DNA of 64,000 nt from Coemansia sp. RSA 1804 (GCA_027578815.1 JANBTH010000001.1:124001-188000); one strand, 5' to 3'. Numbered from the stretch's first letter, positions 21,168 through 35,695 are shown. Notes: a model not told the origin generated them from the sequence alone. Translations and numbers: made by a program.

Positions 21168-24100
21168 ATGACCAAGATTAAGAAATTCCAACACAAGAGG
21201 CACAACTATCCGGTAAGTAAAGGATGTTTTTATAGCGCAAAGGGTTTGTAGCTTGCCGCAGCTTACAAATCCCACCATTCTTAACAATTCATATTACTAA
21301 TTCAACATTTCTGTTTTTTTTCACTATTAGCCAGAGGAAATTCAGAGTCTGCGTGAGGAGCTCGAGAATACCCCTGTAGACAACATACACAATGTGCTCA
21401 AGCCATACCGCGAGTGGCCGTTTATCCGAGGCGATCTGTATCACTGGATCACTGTCCTCAACAGATTTGACGATATTCTGGCGGAAATAACCGAAAAGTA
21501 CGAGCTCCACAGCCTTCAGAAGACAGAATTTAGTCCCGACACGCAGAAGACGCTGGTGGCCATTTTGCGCTTCTCGCGACAGCTAATGGAAAACTGTGTC
21601 AATCGGTCGCTTTACAGCTCTGTCGAGTATCTTGACTGTTTGCTATACACTAGCGACCCTGAAGTGCTTGAGGCTACCTTGCGTGTGCTTGTTCGGTCTG
21701 CACCACGGTGGAGCTACCATCGCGACATCAAGGCGAATCTTGCGGTGTTCAGCACGAGGTTAATGATCATTGCAAGCCCGTGGAATCTGAAGAAGGACAT
21801 TGTGCCGTTTATTGATCAGAACGAGTCTAGCGATGTTGCAGCACACACCAATGAGTTCAAACTGCTTGTTTCAAGCAGAACAACTAGTGTTTTGCAGAGA
21901 CATGCTGGGAATATTCACTACCAGTTTTTCCGCACAGCTGAGGATATCAAGCGCATGGAGAAGGAGAGGGAAGTCAATGAGGAGGAGCGTGGTATTGGAA
22001 TGGGTGTAGCAGGCGCAACCAGCAGTCGCAGTCAGCAGTCCAAGAAGCAACAACACGGTCATTCGCCAGCCTCATCTATTGCTGAAGGTCTTGTATCGAT
22101 TGACGAGCCTATAGACAAGCTTTGCAGCGATGCAACTGTCAGTATTCATATGCAGATGGAGCAGGCGTTTAGCAAGCTTGTTGCCAAATACAAGGTCTCT
22201 TCAGCACACCACTACGAGCTGCGCCACCGTATATATGTTGCACTTGCGTTTGCGCGTGGAGACAGCCAGCTGCGCTTTTTGCTTTTGCGCGCCCGCATCA
22301 ATGCCGCAACTGTTCTTTCGCAGCTGATGACCGAGCAGGAATTCAAGAATATGTTTCTGTCGCGTGAACCGAACTTTACTTCCGACATCATTACGCTATT
22401 GCAGCCAGAGGTGCACGCTCCACTCAGCCTCCAAACCACTGTTCTATTGGCTCTCGAGGGATTACTTAAACAGCGGAGAGAGGTTTCAGGTGCATACGTC
22501 TCTCTTAACGCGTCAGCCAACCACGGTGTGCTGATGTTTATTCTGCGCAAGGCACTATCAACCGCTGATGAGCCCCCGGCTTTTCCATACGAGTTCATGA
22601 GCGCGCTATACGGATTCTTAACAAGCATGACAACAACCATGAATGGCGGGCAGCTGCTTGTTTCTGCCGGTGCAGTTCCTGTGTTTGTATCAGCACTCAA
22701 GCAAACACATCCACAGCATTTACGTGGTGTTGGACGCGTAGCGCGACTTCTTTGGAGCATAATCTCGAGCGTAAATTCGGCATTTGCTGCCTTTTGCGGC
22801 GCAAACGGTATAGTGGCTTTGGTTCAGCGCATGAGTGCCGAGGTTTTGAATGCGGTGGCGCTTGGCGAGGCTAACCCTGAGGTTGCCAATGATCTGTCCA
22901 GCCCAGTCAAGATGCCGCCATTCTCAGAGTATCCGCAACAGGTGTATCGGAGGCGCGAGGCTCTGCCTGCCGAGAACATCTACCTACTTAAGGAGCTGTT
23001 CAAACTGCTGTGCAATCTTATGCAGCAACCGAGCTACCAGGACCGTCTGCGGAATCTTGTGGAGACCGATTTGCCAGAAACACTGCGCATTGTGGTCACT
23101 CATCCGGGAGTGTTTGGGAACAACATTTATGGTCCTGCAATATCGATTGCTGCGACGCTTGTACATAACGAGCCGACTAGCTTGCCGATTCTCCAGGAGG
23201 CGCGGTTGCCTCAAGCGTTAATAGAAAGCCTTGAAAAGCACATTCCATACAACGCCGATGTGCTTATCAACATACCGAGCGTGATAGGGGCGTTTTGCTT
23301 GAATGATACTGGGATGGAACAGATTCGCAATTCGTCTGTGGTAGAAATGTCGCTTCATGTGTTTGCGGATCCCCAGTTTATTAGGGTTCTTCAGGAGGGC
23401 GACGTACCTGGACTGTTTGGTGCTGGATTGGATGAGTTTATGAGGCACTTTCCGGCTGTCAAGGACTCGATCATGGATATTATAATCAAGATGGTCAAGG
23501 ATATTGTTGCAATTGCATCAAAGCGCTCGCCCCTGCTTGAATATAATCCTGGAAACACGTTCCTCTTGCGCAGTGATAAGGAGGATTCGCTAAAGGCGTA
23601 TCATGACGATTTCTATGGGATGATGGTCGAGTCGATGTCTACTTTTCTGGAAGGCCTGTTTGAGCAGCGTGCTCACTGCGAGTTGTTTTTGGAAAAGGGA
23701 GGATGGGATCTTGTTGTGCAGACCGTGCGCTCTCCGATTCTGCCATTTGCCTTTGTCAAGTCGCGTGCATTCCAGTCGCTGAATGGATTGTCTTCGTTGC
23801 TTCTTGAAACATCACAGGCAGATGTGTTCAAGGCCCTGTTTTTGGAGCTCAAGCGCTGCTTGGATCTGCCTGGAATCGTGGGAGGAAGTTTTGAAGATGA
23901 TAAGTCTGATCGTGATTCGGTCGATGCGTATCTTGCGCTTTCAGATCCGACGGCTCTTTCGGAAGAGCAGTACTCTGTTGTTCAGGAGCAGATCCATAAC
24001 AGCGTGAGTACTACTGGGGCGATAGCGCTTATAACCTATCTCATCAACGGATCCGGTGGCGGGTCGTTGGGAATGTGCATAAAGGACTATAAGGACATAG

Positions 24101-27100
24101 CCAAACCAGAAGAGTTTATTGCTCTGATTTCTCGCGTTTGCTCGTCTTACACAAGGGGGATTCAGAAGGCGGTTGCTGCGGAGCACATGCTTTCTCTTCT
24201 TCCCGAGCCCAGCGAAGAGAAAAAGGGCTCTGAAAAGACCGAGAAGTCCAAGGGCAAGGAGCCAGAACCATCCTTTGCGTCGACTGAGCAGAGTCAGCGC
24301 ATGGATATTGACAGTACGGAAGCGGCAGCAACCAATTCGTATGTCCGGACCAACTATCATAACCTTGCCGAGGTTGCGATTGCGTATACGCTGGAGGCCG
24401 GCGACTTTATCGAGTGCATCTCCAACAGTATTGGACTCGAGAACAAACCAGCAAAGGACAAGAAAAAGAGCGAGTCCTACGACATTGGCGCGGCCATGTC
24501 AAATGAGCTAAACTCGTTTGTCGAGAGAATGCTCAAGTTGTGCCAAAACGCGGAACATACCACTGTTGGCGCCAAGCTTTTGGACCAGTCGCTTGTTACG
24601 CTCATGAAGTCACTGGTGTTTGCACGAAATAGAATCTACGTCAAGCTGCGCATATTCACAGGGTTTGTCGAGCAAGGAGGTCTCGACGACTTTTGCAAGC
24701 TGTTGGAGACAACATGGGAATGGGCAGAGACTGTTCCGCGGAAGGAGGACGAGGAAGGTTTAGCTGGAGAAACGACCGATGCGGGCAAATCAACAGACTC
24801 ACAGACTCGTATCTACAAGATCCTGGAAAACGTTCTTGAGAGCATGCTTTCGATCCTCAGCTTTATGCTTGACAGCGAGCCAATTGTTGAGTGTCCTGAT
24901 TTCACAGCGCTTTGCCACGACCATATAGCCCACCGGGCTTGGTTTAACCCAGGCGCGCTTGTCACATCTATTCGCTTAAAGGCCCTACCGGTACTTCAGA
25001 AAATATGGAAGTCGCCGCTACTCGTTCAAGCCAACACGAACGTCATGCAATCGTTTATCGGCTGTATTGGACCGATTCTCAATTCGACACGCGAAGTTCT
25101 GACGCCGGCCATGGGATCCAGCTCTCGTCCTCATTTTTCAAGCCTGCTCGGCCGCCATCGAAGCGCTCACGGTAACCGACGTGCCTCGGGTTCGCAAACA
25201 CCTATTCCGCTGCTTGGTCGTGCGCTTGATCCCGCAGGCAGGGGACCACAAAGGCCGTTGTTTATAGACAGTCTCGATGCGGTGTTGAACGATACAGGTT
25301 CTGGCGACAGTCTTGATGATTCTGATCCGCTTCAGAGACTTCGAATGACAGCGTTCAATATGCTTGGCGAGGCAGACAACTCTCTTGGCGATGCTGAAGG
25401 CGAGTCTGGTAGCCGTCCGGCCGAGACCGATACTACAAGCCATGAGCAGCAAGGATCCAGCAATGATCAGCCAGATGCTGCTGCTGCCTCTGCCGAGGAC
25501 GACGCAGAAGACACTGGTTCGGAGGACCACGATAGTGAAGCTACTGATTCCGATGAGGACTCTGACGAATTGGACGATGTTCTTGACGAGGAGGATGAAC
25601 AGTTGCCATCCAACGCTGAACCTATGGTTGTCGACTCTAGCGAGCACCGCGACTCAAATGCAGAAGCTTCTGCAGGCACAAGCAGTCAGACCCAAGGAAA
25701 GAAGAAGGCCTCTTCTCAGCACGGGACTGAGCCATATTCCAGCCACGAATGGCGCGAAGCAAGAGCTGCTGAGGACGATAAGCAACGCCAGCAGATCAAC
25801 AAGCTTCGTGATGAGTTCCATGACAGCATTGTTCCCCGTGTTATCGAGGTTGTTGACGAGTTCAAGGACAAGGCAGTGTTTCAAATGCGCAGTGTTCTCA
25901 AGCTTGTACTGCGGAAGAACCACTCCGGACCAGCAGTGCATATGCTGCTGAATGCGTTTATTCCGCTTCTTGACTCTGCAACGGCGTCAAGTAACGGGGA
26001 GGACAAGGCTGCGGACGAGAGACTGGCAGCCCACGCTCATCTCTGGGCTGTATTGCTGAGCAACGTGCAGCTGCTGGACGAGATCCATCCGCACGCCAAA
26101 AAACTTGGCCCGCATCTATTGCAAGCTCTTGAAGTGGCAAGTCATCGCGCCGACAAGTCTCCTGCGTGGGCAACCGCCCTGCTCTTAGTCATCGAGCTTC
26201 TTCTTCAGCGCGACTGCAAGCCTCCTCATACGACTGTCGAGAAGAAGGAAGAGCACTATCGTATTGCTAAGCGCGGATTGACCAAGCTTCCTCCGTCATC
26301 CACTTCGCTAGGCAATGAGGCAATCCCCGGGCCATCATCAACCAATCCACATGGCGTTTCGTTTGGCAGCGCCTTGGACGGTGATCTCATTAGTCGCATA
26401 TTCGAATCAACGCCAGCCAGCGAGCCCGCAGGGTCTGCGTTTGAGCCAATCATGTCCAACGATGAAAACAGTTCTAGCGGAGAACCAGAAATGGCAGAGG
26501 ACGGCGGTGCTCATGCGGCGTCTGGTGGCGCGGAAAGGGCCCAGTTTGAGCCTGTGTTTGCAGTTGAGGAACGAAGCGAGCTCCAACGACTCGCTGCGCA
26601 ATTCTTCTCTCTGCCAATGCCACATTACGCACCGCCTTTGCTGAACGCGCTGCTTCGACTGATAGTCATTCTTACACGCAACCCAGACTTTGCAGTCGAG
26701 TTCCTTGACAGCGGACGTCTAGCCAACGTGGTTCGTGTGATGCGCACGCTTTCTCCTGGCGACATGCCTAGCACCACAGCAGCGATCTCGAAGGAGAAGA
26801 CGCCAACTGGACTTGTCAATGCGCTGATGGCCATTCCAAAGGAGAAACAGACCGAGCTGCGCCAGGAACGCACGCTGGTGATGTATGTCTTGCGGCATGT
26901 CATCGAAAGCAAGCCTGTTCTGCGTCTGGTCATGGAGAATCTGATTCAGGGGTGGTTTGAGGGTCCGCACTTCTCTTCGACCGATGCTAACAACTATGTA
27001 CGAGGAACACTTGCGTATGCGATGCGTGATTCCGAGCTGTACACGCAAGTGACCACTGAGCGCTGCTTCATGCCCACGTACAACGATGAGATGAAGGCCA

Positions 27101-30100
27101 GCTGGATGGCGCTTGCTTGGCGCTCGGCGAAGCTTGTTGACGAGGAGGAGGTTAACCGGTATGAGGACCTGCCGATTGAAGATACGCATCGGGACGATCA
27201 TACCAGTAAGAAGACAGCCGATGCGGAAAGTACCAGCGATTCTGTTGATCCAGCGATCAAGACTGAATCTGACGAGAAGGAAGCGAAGGACGAGAACGGT
27301 GCGATTAAGGAGTTTGAGGACTATTTGTCTGAAAAGATGAAGAAAAAGGGCTATGAGCCGTATGAGCTTGATCTCGAGTCTGAGAAGCTTGCGTGCAGGG
27401 TTGTAGAGTTCCTTGTGGAGGAAGTTCTCTCATTGCGTCCTTCTGTTGGCAATGCGCCGCTGATCTCCCGATCGGCAACCACGAACACTTCGCAAACGCA
27501 GTCCACCCCAAGCAAGCTCCATTCTTCTAGCCATGTGGCTCTTTCGTCGGCCGCTCTTGGCGGAACAGCCGCCTCAGCCAGTGCCTCGTCGAGTGACAAC
27601 ACGGATACCATTGCGTACCGCTGTTTCCTTATGCAGTGTCTGTCTGAGCTGATCGCCTCGTTCCCATTTGCGCTTCGCTCTATCTTTATTGCGCGCAGCA
27701 ACGGTGTTTCCCAACTGCTCAGTCCGCGCAAGGACAAGGGAAAAGGCAAGGCGCCTCAGTCGGGCGACGACAATTCATATGGTCAGCAACAGCAGCAGCA
27801 ACAGCAACAGCATTTGCTTCGTGTTCGCTCTCCACTGATCAGTCATCTTGTGCATGACCTGATTGTACGTGAGGCGGTGACGAGCTCCAAGGTTGCGCCA
27901 AAGAAGAAGAGCAAGGCGGAGCTGGCGGCACTGGGCACGGAACTTGACCAGGTGTTAGACATTGCGAATCAGCAGATTGAAATTGTGCGCGGCCACTTGT
28001 CTCGTTCAGTGACGTTCTGGGCAACAGCGTTGCTTAGCACAATCTGTGTACGTCACCAGGAAAGCTGGTCAACCACGGCAGCACGCAACGCGTCTAGAGA
28101 TGGCAACAAGACCTCTGAGCAAACTGCTCGTATTGCTGCAAATAACGAGGTCACGATTGAGTCGCTCGCGGGCAATTATGATGCTGCGCTTCTGGCGACA
28201 CGAAACCTTGTGTTGGACCACATAGTGCGTGCGTTCCGCGAGTGTCTCTCTGCGACTGCTTCGGGAGTTGTTGGGGGCACAGATATTATCTACGCCCGCT
28301 TGACATCGCTGGCTCATCTAACGTACAAGCTGGTGATTGCGAGGCCCATCAATCATGGTCAACTGTCAGGTGGATCGCGTAGCCAGACATCTAGTGACAA
28401 GGACAAAGAGAGCACCAACATCCTGAAGAAGATGTTTCTCGAACGTGGGATATTGGACTTTTTGACAGCAGCGAGTAGCCGCTTGAACCTCAACCACCCG
28501 CAAAGCCGCGATATGCTGAACCTGTTCTTGCGACCCATCGAGTATCTGTCCAAAACAGCTGTCAAGATAAGTCGTGACGCGGTGCTTGATGCGTGGGAGA
28601 AGTCTGGTCAGGAAAAGATGCCTCATGCGACAGGTCAGCGCAGCTTCAATCTCGATCTTCTTGACGATGACGGCGTGCCAGCTGACGAGGATGAGGATAT
28701 CCCGCCTGATCTTTACGAGAACTCTGCGCTGGGATTGCACCAGAACCAGCGTACCGCAGCGGGGCATGGGGCGGATGAGCAGTATGACGAGGATGCGATG
28801 ATGGACGACATCTATGAGGAGGAGTTGTATGACGATGGAAACTCTTCGCTTAGCGACTTTGATACTGAGGATGAGCTTGACGACGATGCGATCGTTGACG
28901 AGGATCCCGAGGGTGTTGTTGTTGGATCTGATGACGATGAGGGAGCTATGACTATGGACACCATTATGCGTGGTCGCGATGGCGATGAAGAGGATGACGA
29001 TGATGATGATGGTAGTGAGGATGACGATGAGGACGACAGCGATGATAGCGACGATATGGATGAGGACGATGAAGGCGACAATGATGACGACGATGAGGAG
29101 ATGGAAATCCACATTGGTCGTGGGGCTGGCGGTAGTGGTAGCGACGCTGCCGAATTGGGCAACTCGTTTGGTTTCTCCATACGCAATGCGTTGCGACTGC
29201 TGGATGGAGGAAACGAGATGGACAATGTGATGCATGAGGAGGAAGAGCAGATAATGGACGAGGAGAATGAGGGAGCAGAATTCTATGGCAGCGACCTTGA
29301 AGGCGAGGTTGTCATGACTGATGATGATGACGAGGCGGATGAACACCCAGCCGCAGCATCCCATGATCCTGAGGATGGACACTGGAGCTCGGATCTTTCG
29401 GACTCTGACATGGACGGCATCCAAGTCATTCCACTCTCCGGTTTCCACCACAACAATTATCCGCACAACCACGCTTTCCAAGGAAACCCCCCGCGACTGA
29501 CGGTTCGCAGCCGCCCATCCAGTGCATCAGGCGGCAACCAGCTTGCCGATCCAGGCAGCGCGGGTGCTGGCGATGCCACTGTGCGCATTGCTGAGATTTC
29601 CCATGTTGCGGAGCACCCTGATGACAACGCCAATGACCACAGCTCTAGCGAGGGCGAGAGTGACGAGAGCGATGATGAGGCAGACTCATTTGCCGACGAC
29701 ATTCCTGCATCGTTTGAGCTTGTGGTGGATGACGAAGGGATGTTCAGGCCTGTGCCCCAGCAGTCGCATCTCTCTGACTTTATCGTAGGAATGCTTTCCG
29801 GAAGGCTAACGGGTGGTCGCGATGGCATTACCGTTGGCGGACAGAGACCAACCAGTATTCCCTCGCTTTCTCAGAACCGCCCTCTTGCGATCTCCAACGG
29901 AATCTCTTCCACAAACATCAATCTTGGCAACACGCTCTTCTCACAAAGCGGCCACACACCTATTGGCGTCGGACTTCCTCGTATGCCGAATATGATGCGT
30001 TCCGGTGTTTCGATCGGTGGAGCCAATGGACCTGCGCACGATATGGCGCATCCGATGGTAGAGCAGGGCAACAGCGGCGGTAGCAACAATGGCGGTGGTC

Positions 30101-32985
30101 GCCAAGACAGGAACGAGCGGAATACGCTGCAGTCTCGTGCGGAGCGAGTGTCTCGCAGTGCGTTGCACGGGCCAACACAGACCACGCCAGACGACGTTTA
30201 CCAGCTGGGCCAATTGCTGGCCACCCGGCTTTCCAACGCACTATCCAATGGTCGCCGCCCAGCATACACAGACGACCGGATTCCAGGACCAAGCAACCAG
30301 ATGCGTCCGGCCGCATGGAACGAGCCGACGAAACAACCGCCTAGCCATGGCAATGATAGCTCCGTCAAGGATGCACTGAGTGACTCGAGCTCCCAGGTGG
30401 TTGCTGTCTTTGAGCAGCTTATCCGCGTGTACCAGGCCATGGCTGCCATTGACGGGTACATGCCGCTCAGCACCATTGAGCGGTGGCAGGAGGAGGCGCG
30501 CATGGTGTTTGGAACACATGCCACGAGCTGCATTCCGAGCATCGTTAATGGCATCCTGAACGTTCTTATTCCACAGGCCATCCAGCAGAATCTTTTGAAG
30601 AAGCGCTACCAGGTTGAGACCATGAGGCGGGTGGCTATTTCTGACCGCAAGCGGATGGAGAGGGAGGATGAGGAACGTCGTAGACGCGAGGAGGAGGCGC
30701 GTGTGGCTGAGGAAGCTCGGTTGCAGAGAGAAGAGGAGGAGGCCGAGGAGGCTCGTAAGCGGCAGCAGGAGGAGGAGCAACATGCAAAGGATTCGGTTTC
30801 AGCAGAAGCAGCAGCTAGCGGGGCTAATGATGAGGAGAGCTCCGAGATGGTACTCGATGATGCCGAAGGTGGCAACCGCAACGATGCAGGTAGCGACAAT
30901 GGATCTGGATTGCATGCCAGCGACCAACAGCAGCAGGAGCAACAGCAACAGCAACAGCAGCCTTCTGAGCCAGTCTCGATCAATGTCAACGGCCGTGAAA
31001 TCGATATCACAGACACTGGCATCGATCCCGAGTTCCTGCTTGCGCTTCCTGACGAGTTGCGGATGGAAGTGATTGAGGGGCGCCGTGAGGAGATGCGTGC
31101 TGAGCAGCGTGCATCGGGTGCCGGTGCCCTGGATAGCGGTGCGGCTGGCGGTGGTGATGCAGCTCAGCTTGCTGGTGCGGCGGAAGGAATAAGCCAAGAG
31201 TTCCTCGATGCTCTTCCGCCCGAGATCCGCGAAGAAGTGCTTGAGCAGGAGCGGATCCAGCGGCAGCTCCTGGAGCGCGAGCAGATGTTGCGCCAGCGGC
31301 AGGCGTCGGCGGGACCCATGAGCGGTGCCACGACGCATAACGCCGCAGCCTCATCATCCTCTGCGCCGCATATGTCGACGCTTGATTCGGCGATCCGCGA
31401 GCGCGTGCGTATTGGCGTTTCGGGAACCAGTAGTGGGCCGCGGTACAGTCTCTTTGGTGCCAACGCCAGCGAAGGCGCCAGGGCAGTGGAGCCTGCTGAG
31501 CAAACCCGTATTCGCGAGAAGCGTCGCAAGAAGATTGCGTCGCGCGATATTGGTGTCCAGCTGCTTAGTCGGCCTGAACTTGCTGCGCTGACGCGGTTTA
31601 TCTTTATGCCCAGCCATGCGCTTTCCAGCTCGCTGATCGTGAAGACCATTCAGTACATCTGCGAGAATGGGCGCACACGGTCGCAGTTCATTCAGCTGAT
31701 TTTGTCGATTCTTGACAATAATGCGACAACGCTTGCCGATGTCGATGTGGTTATCCGTAAAGCCATTGCTGGCAGCTCGACTCCAGATCAGCAGCAGCAG
31801 GGCGATTCATCGGCACAGGTCTCTGGTGGAGGAGGAGCAGGAGGGACGACAGCAGCGGCATCCGGTGCAAGCAGTGCGGCAGTGCCAAAGACCCAGCAGC
31901 GCGCGTCGGCTTCCAAGGGCGCGGGGGAGATTCTTCAGGTGGCAGGCGCTGTAGGCGACCAGCCAGGATCAACCATGCTTCTGGGAACCCCGGCAGTGAC
32001 GCAGTTCACGTCCTCGCTTGTTCAGCAGCAGAGCCCTGACTTTTCGTTTCCTCTGTCGGAGCTTAAGGCAGAAATCCCCGCGTATGTGCCAGCCCAGCGC
32101 TGTCTTGACATCCTGCATAGTCTGGCTTCGCTCAACCCGCGTGCGTCAATGCATTTTTTGACGGAGTCGAGCTCCTTGAAATCGTTGTCTGTTAGCAAGA
32201 CCCGTGGCAGTAGCACGGGAGACGAGGACAGTGGTGGGTTCCCGGTTGTGCATCTGCTTGAGTTGCTTGAGAAGCCGCTGTACTATGGCCATGGAAACAC
32301 TATCACCGAGCCCCTAATGCAGTTGTTGTCGACCATCACCAAGCCGCTAGGAACTATTGTCCGACGCAACCAGGAGATGAGTCGTGCCCAACAGCAGCAG
32401 CAGCAGGATGGAGAAGGCGGTACCAGCAACGTAGCAGTAGTTGATCCGTCATCTGACAAGCAGCAGCAGCAGCAGCAGCGTGCTGCCGTGCAGTTGCCTG
32501 AGATCCCCGCACACGCACTACGCGCCATAGTCAACGTTCTTGCAGCTGGCGAGTGCACATCGCGCACATTCCAACACACGCTGAGTCTGATCCAGAATCT
32601 ATCGAACATCTCTGGAATCCTGTCTATTATCACCGATGAGCTGGTGAGCCGTGCTTCAGAGATATCCAGCAGTCTTTGTTCGGAGATCCACATGCTTTTG
32701 GACGTGCTTAAGGAGCTGAAACCTACGAATAGAGGAGGCCCTGGTGAAGGCAGCAACAGTGGAAGCGGTTCTGCGGATGACAATGATACTGGGCTGTCCG
32801 TTGCCACTGCCGCTGATTCTGCTGGTCAAAAGACCCCTGCTGAGCTTTCTACGGAGCTGTTGGACAAGATCCGCGACATTACGCTTTCCAAGTTCTCACC
32901 CGCGTCATCGCACCAGTCGCGCCTCTTGCGATTGCTTATGGCCATTGACTACATTACAACTACGGTGACGAAGCGCTTGGAAGAG

Positions 32986-33019
<34 letters not shown>

Positions 33020-34818
33020 CTCTAGGTGAACCTAGTGGTAGTGGTGGTGGTGGTGGCGACATGGACGTGGACGCTTCGTTCAGCCCAACCACAGCCGATT
33101 CGCAACTGCGTGCGCCTGAATCTTCCGCTAGGGAGGCCGCGGAGGATGACACATCGCTGGCAAACGAGCTTTTGCGTTTGCGCTCCCTGTCGCTGAGCCA
33201 AGACTCCGGGTTCCTGCCTCTCTGGGAGGCCACGAGTCGCTGTCTGTACTACACCAACCTTTCGTCGGAGCTGGCACACGTGGCCACAGTTCTGCTGCCG
33301 CTCATCGAGAGCTTTATGGTTGTTTTCAAGCCCGTAGTTGGCGAGAAGAGCAAGCAGACGTCGGGCGGAGAGTCGGGCGGAAGCGGTGGAGGATTAATAC
33401 CGCCGCTGTCGGCTACAAGCGCTACGAGCGGGATGCTGGTTTCTTCGGCCTCGACGCAGTCGCTGCAGTCGCTGCCGTCAGCCACAAGCTCTGGCGAAGC
33501 GTACTTCCAGAACTTCACGGAGAAGCACAAGAAGATCCTTAACACGCTTGTGCGCAACAACCCGGGGCTTCTAAGCGGGTCGTTCTCCCTGCTCGTGTAC
33601 AACCCGCATGTGCTGGACTTTGACAACAAGCGGTCGTACTTTTACCAGCGGCTTCATGACGACATCAACAGCAGCGGAGCAAGCGGCGCCAGACGCAGTG
33701 GAGCTGGCGGAGGAGGATCGCGGCTTCTGGGAAGCATTCTTCGCGTGGACGTGCGGCGCGAGAACGTATTTGAGGACTCGTTCCACAAGTTTGTTGGCAA
33801 GTCGGGCGACGAGATCAGACGCGGACGCATCCATGTCAAGTTCTTTGACGAGGAGGGCGTGGATGCCGGCGGAGTTAGTCGCGAGTGGTTCCAGGCGCTT
33901 GCGCGGCAGATGTTCAACCCCGATTACGCGCTGTTCAAGCCGTCGGCGTCGGGCAGGGTGACGTACCAGCCGAACCCGCAGAGCTGGGCCAACCCCGACC
34001 ACCTGCTGTACTTTAAGTTTGTTGGGCGCATCATTGGCAAGGCAATCGTCGACCAGCGGGTGCTGGACGCGTACTTTACGCGGTCGTTCTACAAGCACAT
34101 TCTGGGCCGCAAGGTGGACTACCGCGACATGGAGGCCATCGATCCAAGCTACTACAAGTCGCTGGAGTGGATCCTGGAGAACGACATCACCGACGTGTTT
34201 GAGGAGACATTCAGCATCGAGGTGGATAACTTTGGGCAGCACCGGGTGATTGATCTGATTGAGAACGGGCGCGACGTGCTTGTGGCGGAGGAGAACAAGG
34301 CGGAGTACGTGCGGCTTGTGACGGAGCAGCGGCTGTACGGCGCAATCAAGGATCAGATCAAGGCGTTCCTGACGGGGTTCCACGACGTGATCCCAAAGGA
34401 CCTGATCAGCATCTTCAACGAGCAGGAGCTGGAGCTCCTGATCAGCGGGATGCCGGACATTGACGTGGACGACTGGCGCAACAACTCGGAGTACCACGGC
34501 GGATACAACTCGAGCACGGCGCAGATCCAGTGGTTCTGGCGCGCGGTGCGGTCGTTCGACCAGGAGGAGCGCGCCAAGCTGCTCCAGTTCGTCACGGGCA
34601 CCAGCAAGGTGCCGCTCGAGGGGTTCGCGCATCTCCACGGCAACCAGGGCGTGCAGAAGTTCCAGATCCACAAGGACTTTACGATCCCCACGCGGCTCCC
34701 CACCGCGCACACCTGCTTCAACCAGCTGGATCTCCCGATGTTTGACAGCTACGAGTCCCTGCGGTCCAGTCTGCTGCTTGCCATTTCCGAGTGCAGCACG
34801 GGCTTTGGGTTCATGTGA
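21168..34818 (+). CDS. TOM1: Giant HECT E3 ubiquitin ligase, TOM1/HUWE1 family
   Basis: Exon 1 (21168-21212, MTKIKKFQHKRHNYP) is joined to a single 13.5 kb exon (21331-34818) across a 118-nt intron (GTAAGT..TTAG). The protein is about 4510 residues, a length close to HUWE1. The start resembles the family (WPFIRGDLYHWITVLNRFDDIL), and DUF908/DUF913 armadillo-like sequence follows over the first ~900 residues. Very acidic Asp/Glu stretches lie at about 1395-1440 and 2450-2690. A charged helix occurs near 3115-3170. Two ubiquitin-binding motifs read PEFLLALPDELRMEVIEG (about 3247) and ISQEFLDALPPEIREEVLEQ (about 3305). The HECT domain covers about 4156-4510, with the catalytic Cys4477 in HTCFNQLDLP and a normal C-terminal tail (STGFGFM). 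It should transfer ubiquitin from E2 to unassembled or excess proteins (for example histones and ribosomal proteins in yeast) in nucleus and cytosol. Poly-Gln runs lie in disordered linkers. Confidence 0.93.
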
Positions 34819-35053
34819 GAGGGCTGGGAGACGGACGGCGTGGGGGGGGTGGGTTTTCATTTTATTATTATCTTTGTTCTTTTGATTCTTACTCTTTCCT
34901 TCTTTCGTAATCATATATCGCTTTATCCGCCATTCTTTGTTTCTTGGTACACCGAATTACAGTATATTTTGCGAGTGGGTTTTCATTTACAGTTCCAATT
35001 ACTAGATCCACTTTTCCCCCCCCCCTCTTCTTGGCTAGGCAACGGGCGTGGAC

Positions 35054-35542
35054 ATGAGCTACTCGGACAAGGGCCTGGCGACGCTCGGGGAGCTGGAGGC
35101 GAAGGCGCGTGCAGACGACATTGAAATGAGCGCGCGGATGTGCCTGGACATGAGCCGTTTCAAGGCGGTGGTGAAGCAGCTCCGGCGGGTGGACGACAAC
35201 ATAATCCTGCGGATGAACAACACGAACACGGCGGCGGCGGGCGAGTGCCTGGCGCTGTTCCAGATCCTGCAGACGGCGTACCGGCGACGGGAGCACGACA
35301 TCGGGATGTGTCTGGGCGTGCTGGAGCGGAGGATCAGCGACGTGGAGGAAGCCAGCGGTAGCGGTGGTAGCGGTGGCCGGGCGAAGATCTTCTCGCTCAA
35401 GACGCAGAGGGACTGGGTTGCCAGCGAGCGGGGCGTCGAGGACATTGTCCGCAGACGCAGCCTGGATGTCTTCAAATCGCGGTGCCAGTTCTTTGAGTTT
35501 CCGCCCGAGTTCGACGACTTTCTGAACCGGCGCGGAGAGTAA
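35054..35542 (+). CDS. MIX23: MIX23 family mitochondrial intermembrane-space protein (CCDC58/Cid2-like)
   Basis: The ATG at 35054 gives 162 residues. Family landmarks are CLDMSRFKAVVKQLRRVDDN at the start, AGECLALFQILQTAYRRREHDIGMC in the middle, and ERGVEDIVRRRSLDVFKSRC with EFPPEF at the end. The four cysteines (C30, C65, C86, C144) occupy the positions seen in human CCDC58/MIX23, which is oxidised and folded in the mitochondrial intermembrane space and supports protein import. A Gly/Ser linker (about 101-108) is inserted in the middle. The gene follows the HECT ligase on the same strand after 235 bp and converges with the CBS-domain gene, whose 3' end is 153 bp away. GTG at 35048 is in frame but is unlikely to be the start. 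Confidence 0.85.
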   Translation: MSYSDKGLATLGELEAKARADDIEMSARMCLDMSRFKAVVKQLRRVDDNIILRMNNTNTAAAGECLALFQILQTAYRRREHDIGMCLGVLERRISDVEEASGSGGSGGRAKIFSLKTQRDWVASERGVEDIVRRRSLDVFKSRCQFFEFPPEFDDFLNRRGE

Positions 35543-35695
35543 GAAGAGAAGAACCCCCTCCCCCAGGGCCCCCTATTTGCGCTATAGATATGGAGATGGT
35601 ACAGGATTCGTTTTGTTTTGCTTTGCTTTGTTTTGTTTATTCACAATGTGCTTGATGGTGTGAGGAAAATGGCCTTTTGTGGTGGATACTGCTGC

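Noticed and set aside
28366..29481. 371-residue minus-strand frame opposite the acidic region of the HECT ligase
   Set aside because: It is rich in Ile/Val because it is antisense to GAT/GAC/GAG codons. The sense strand has an intact family-like protein.
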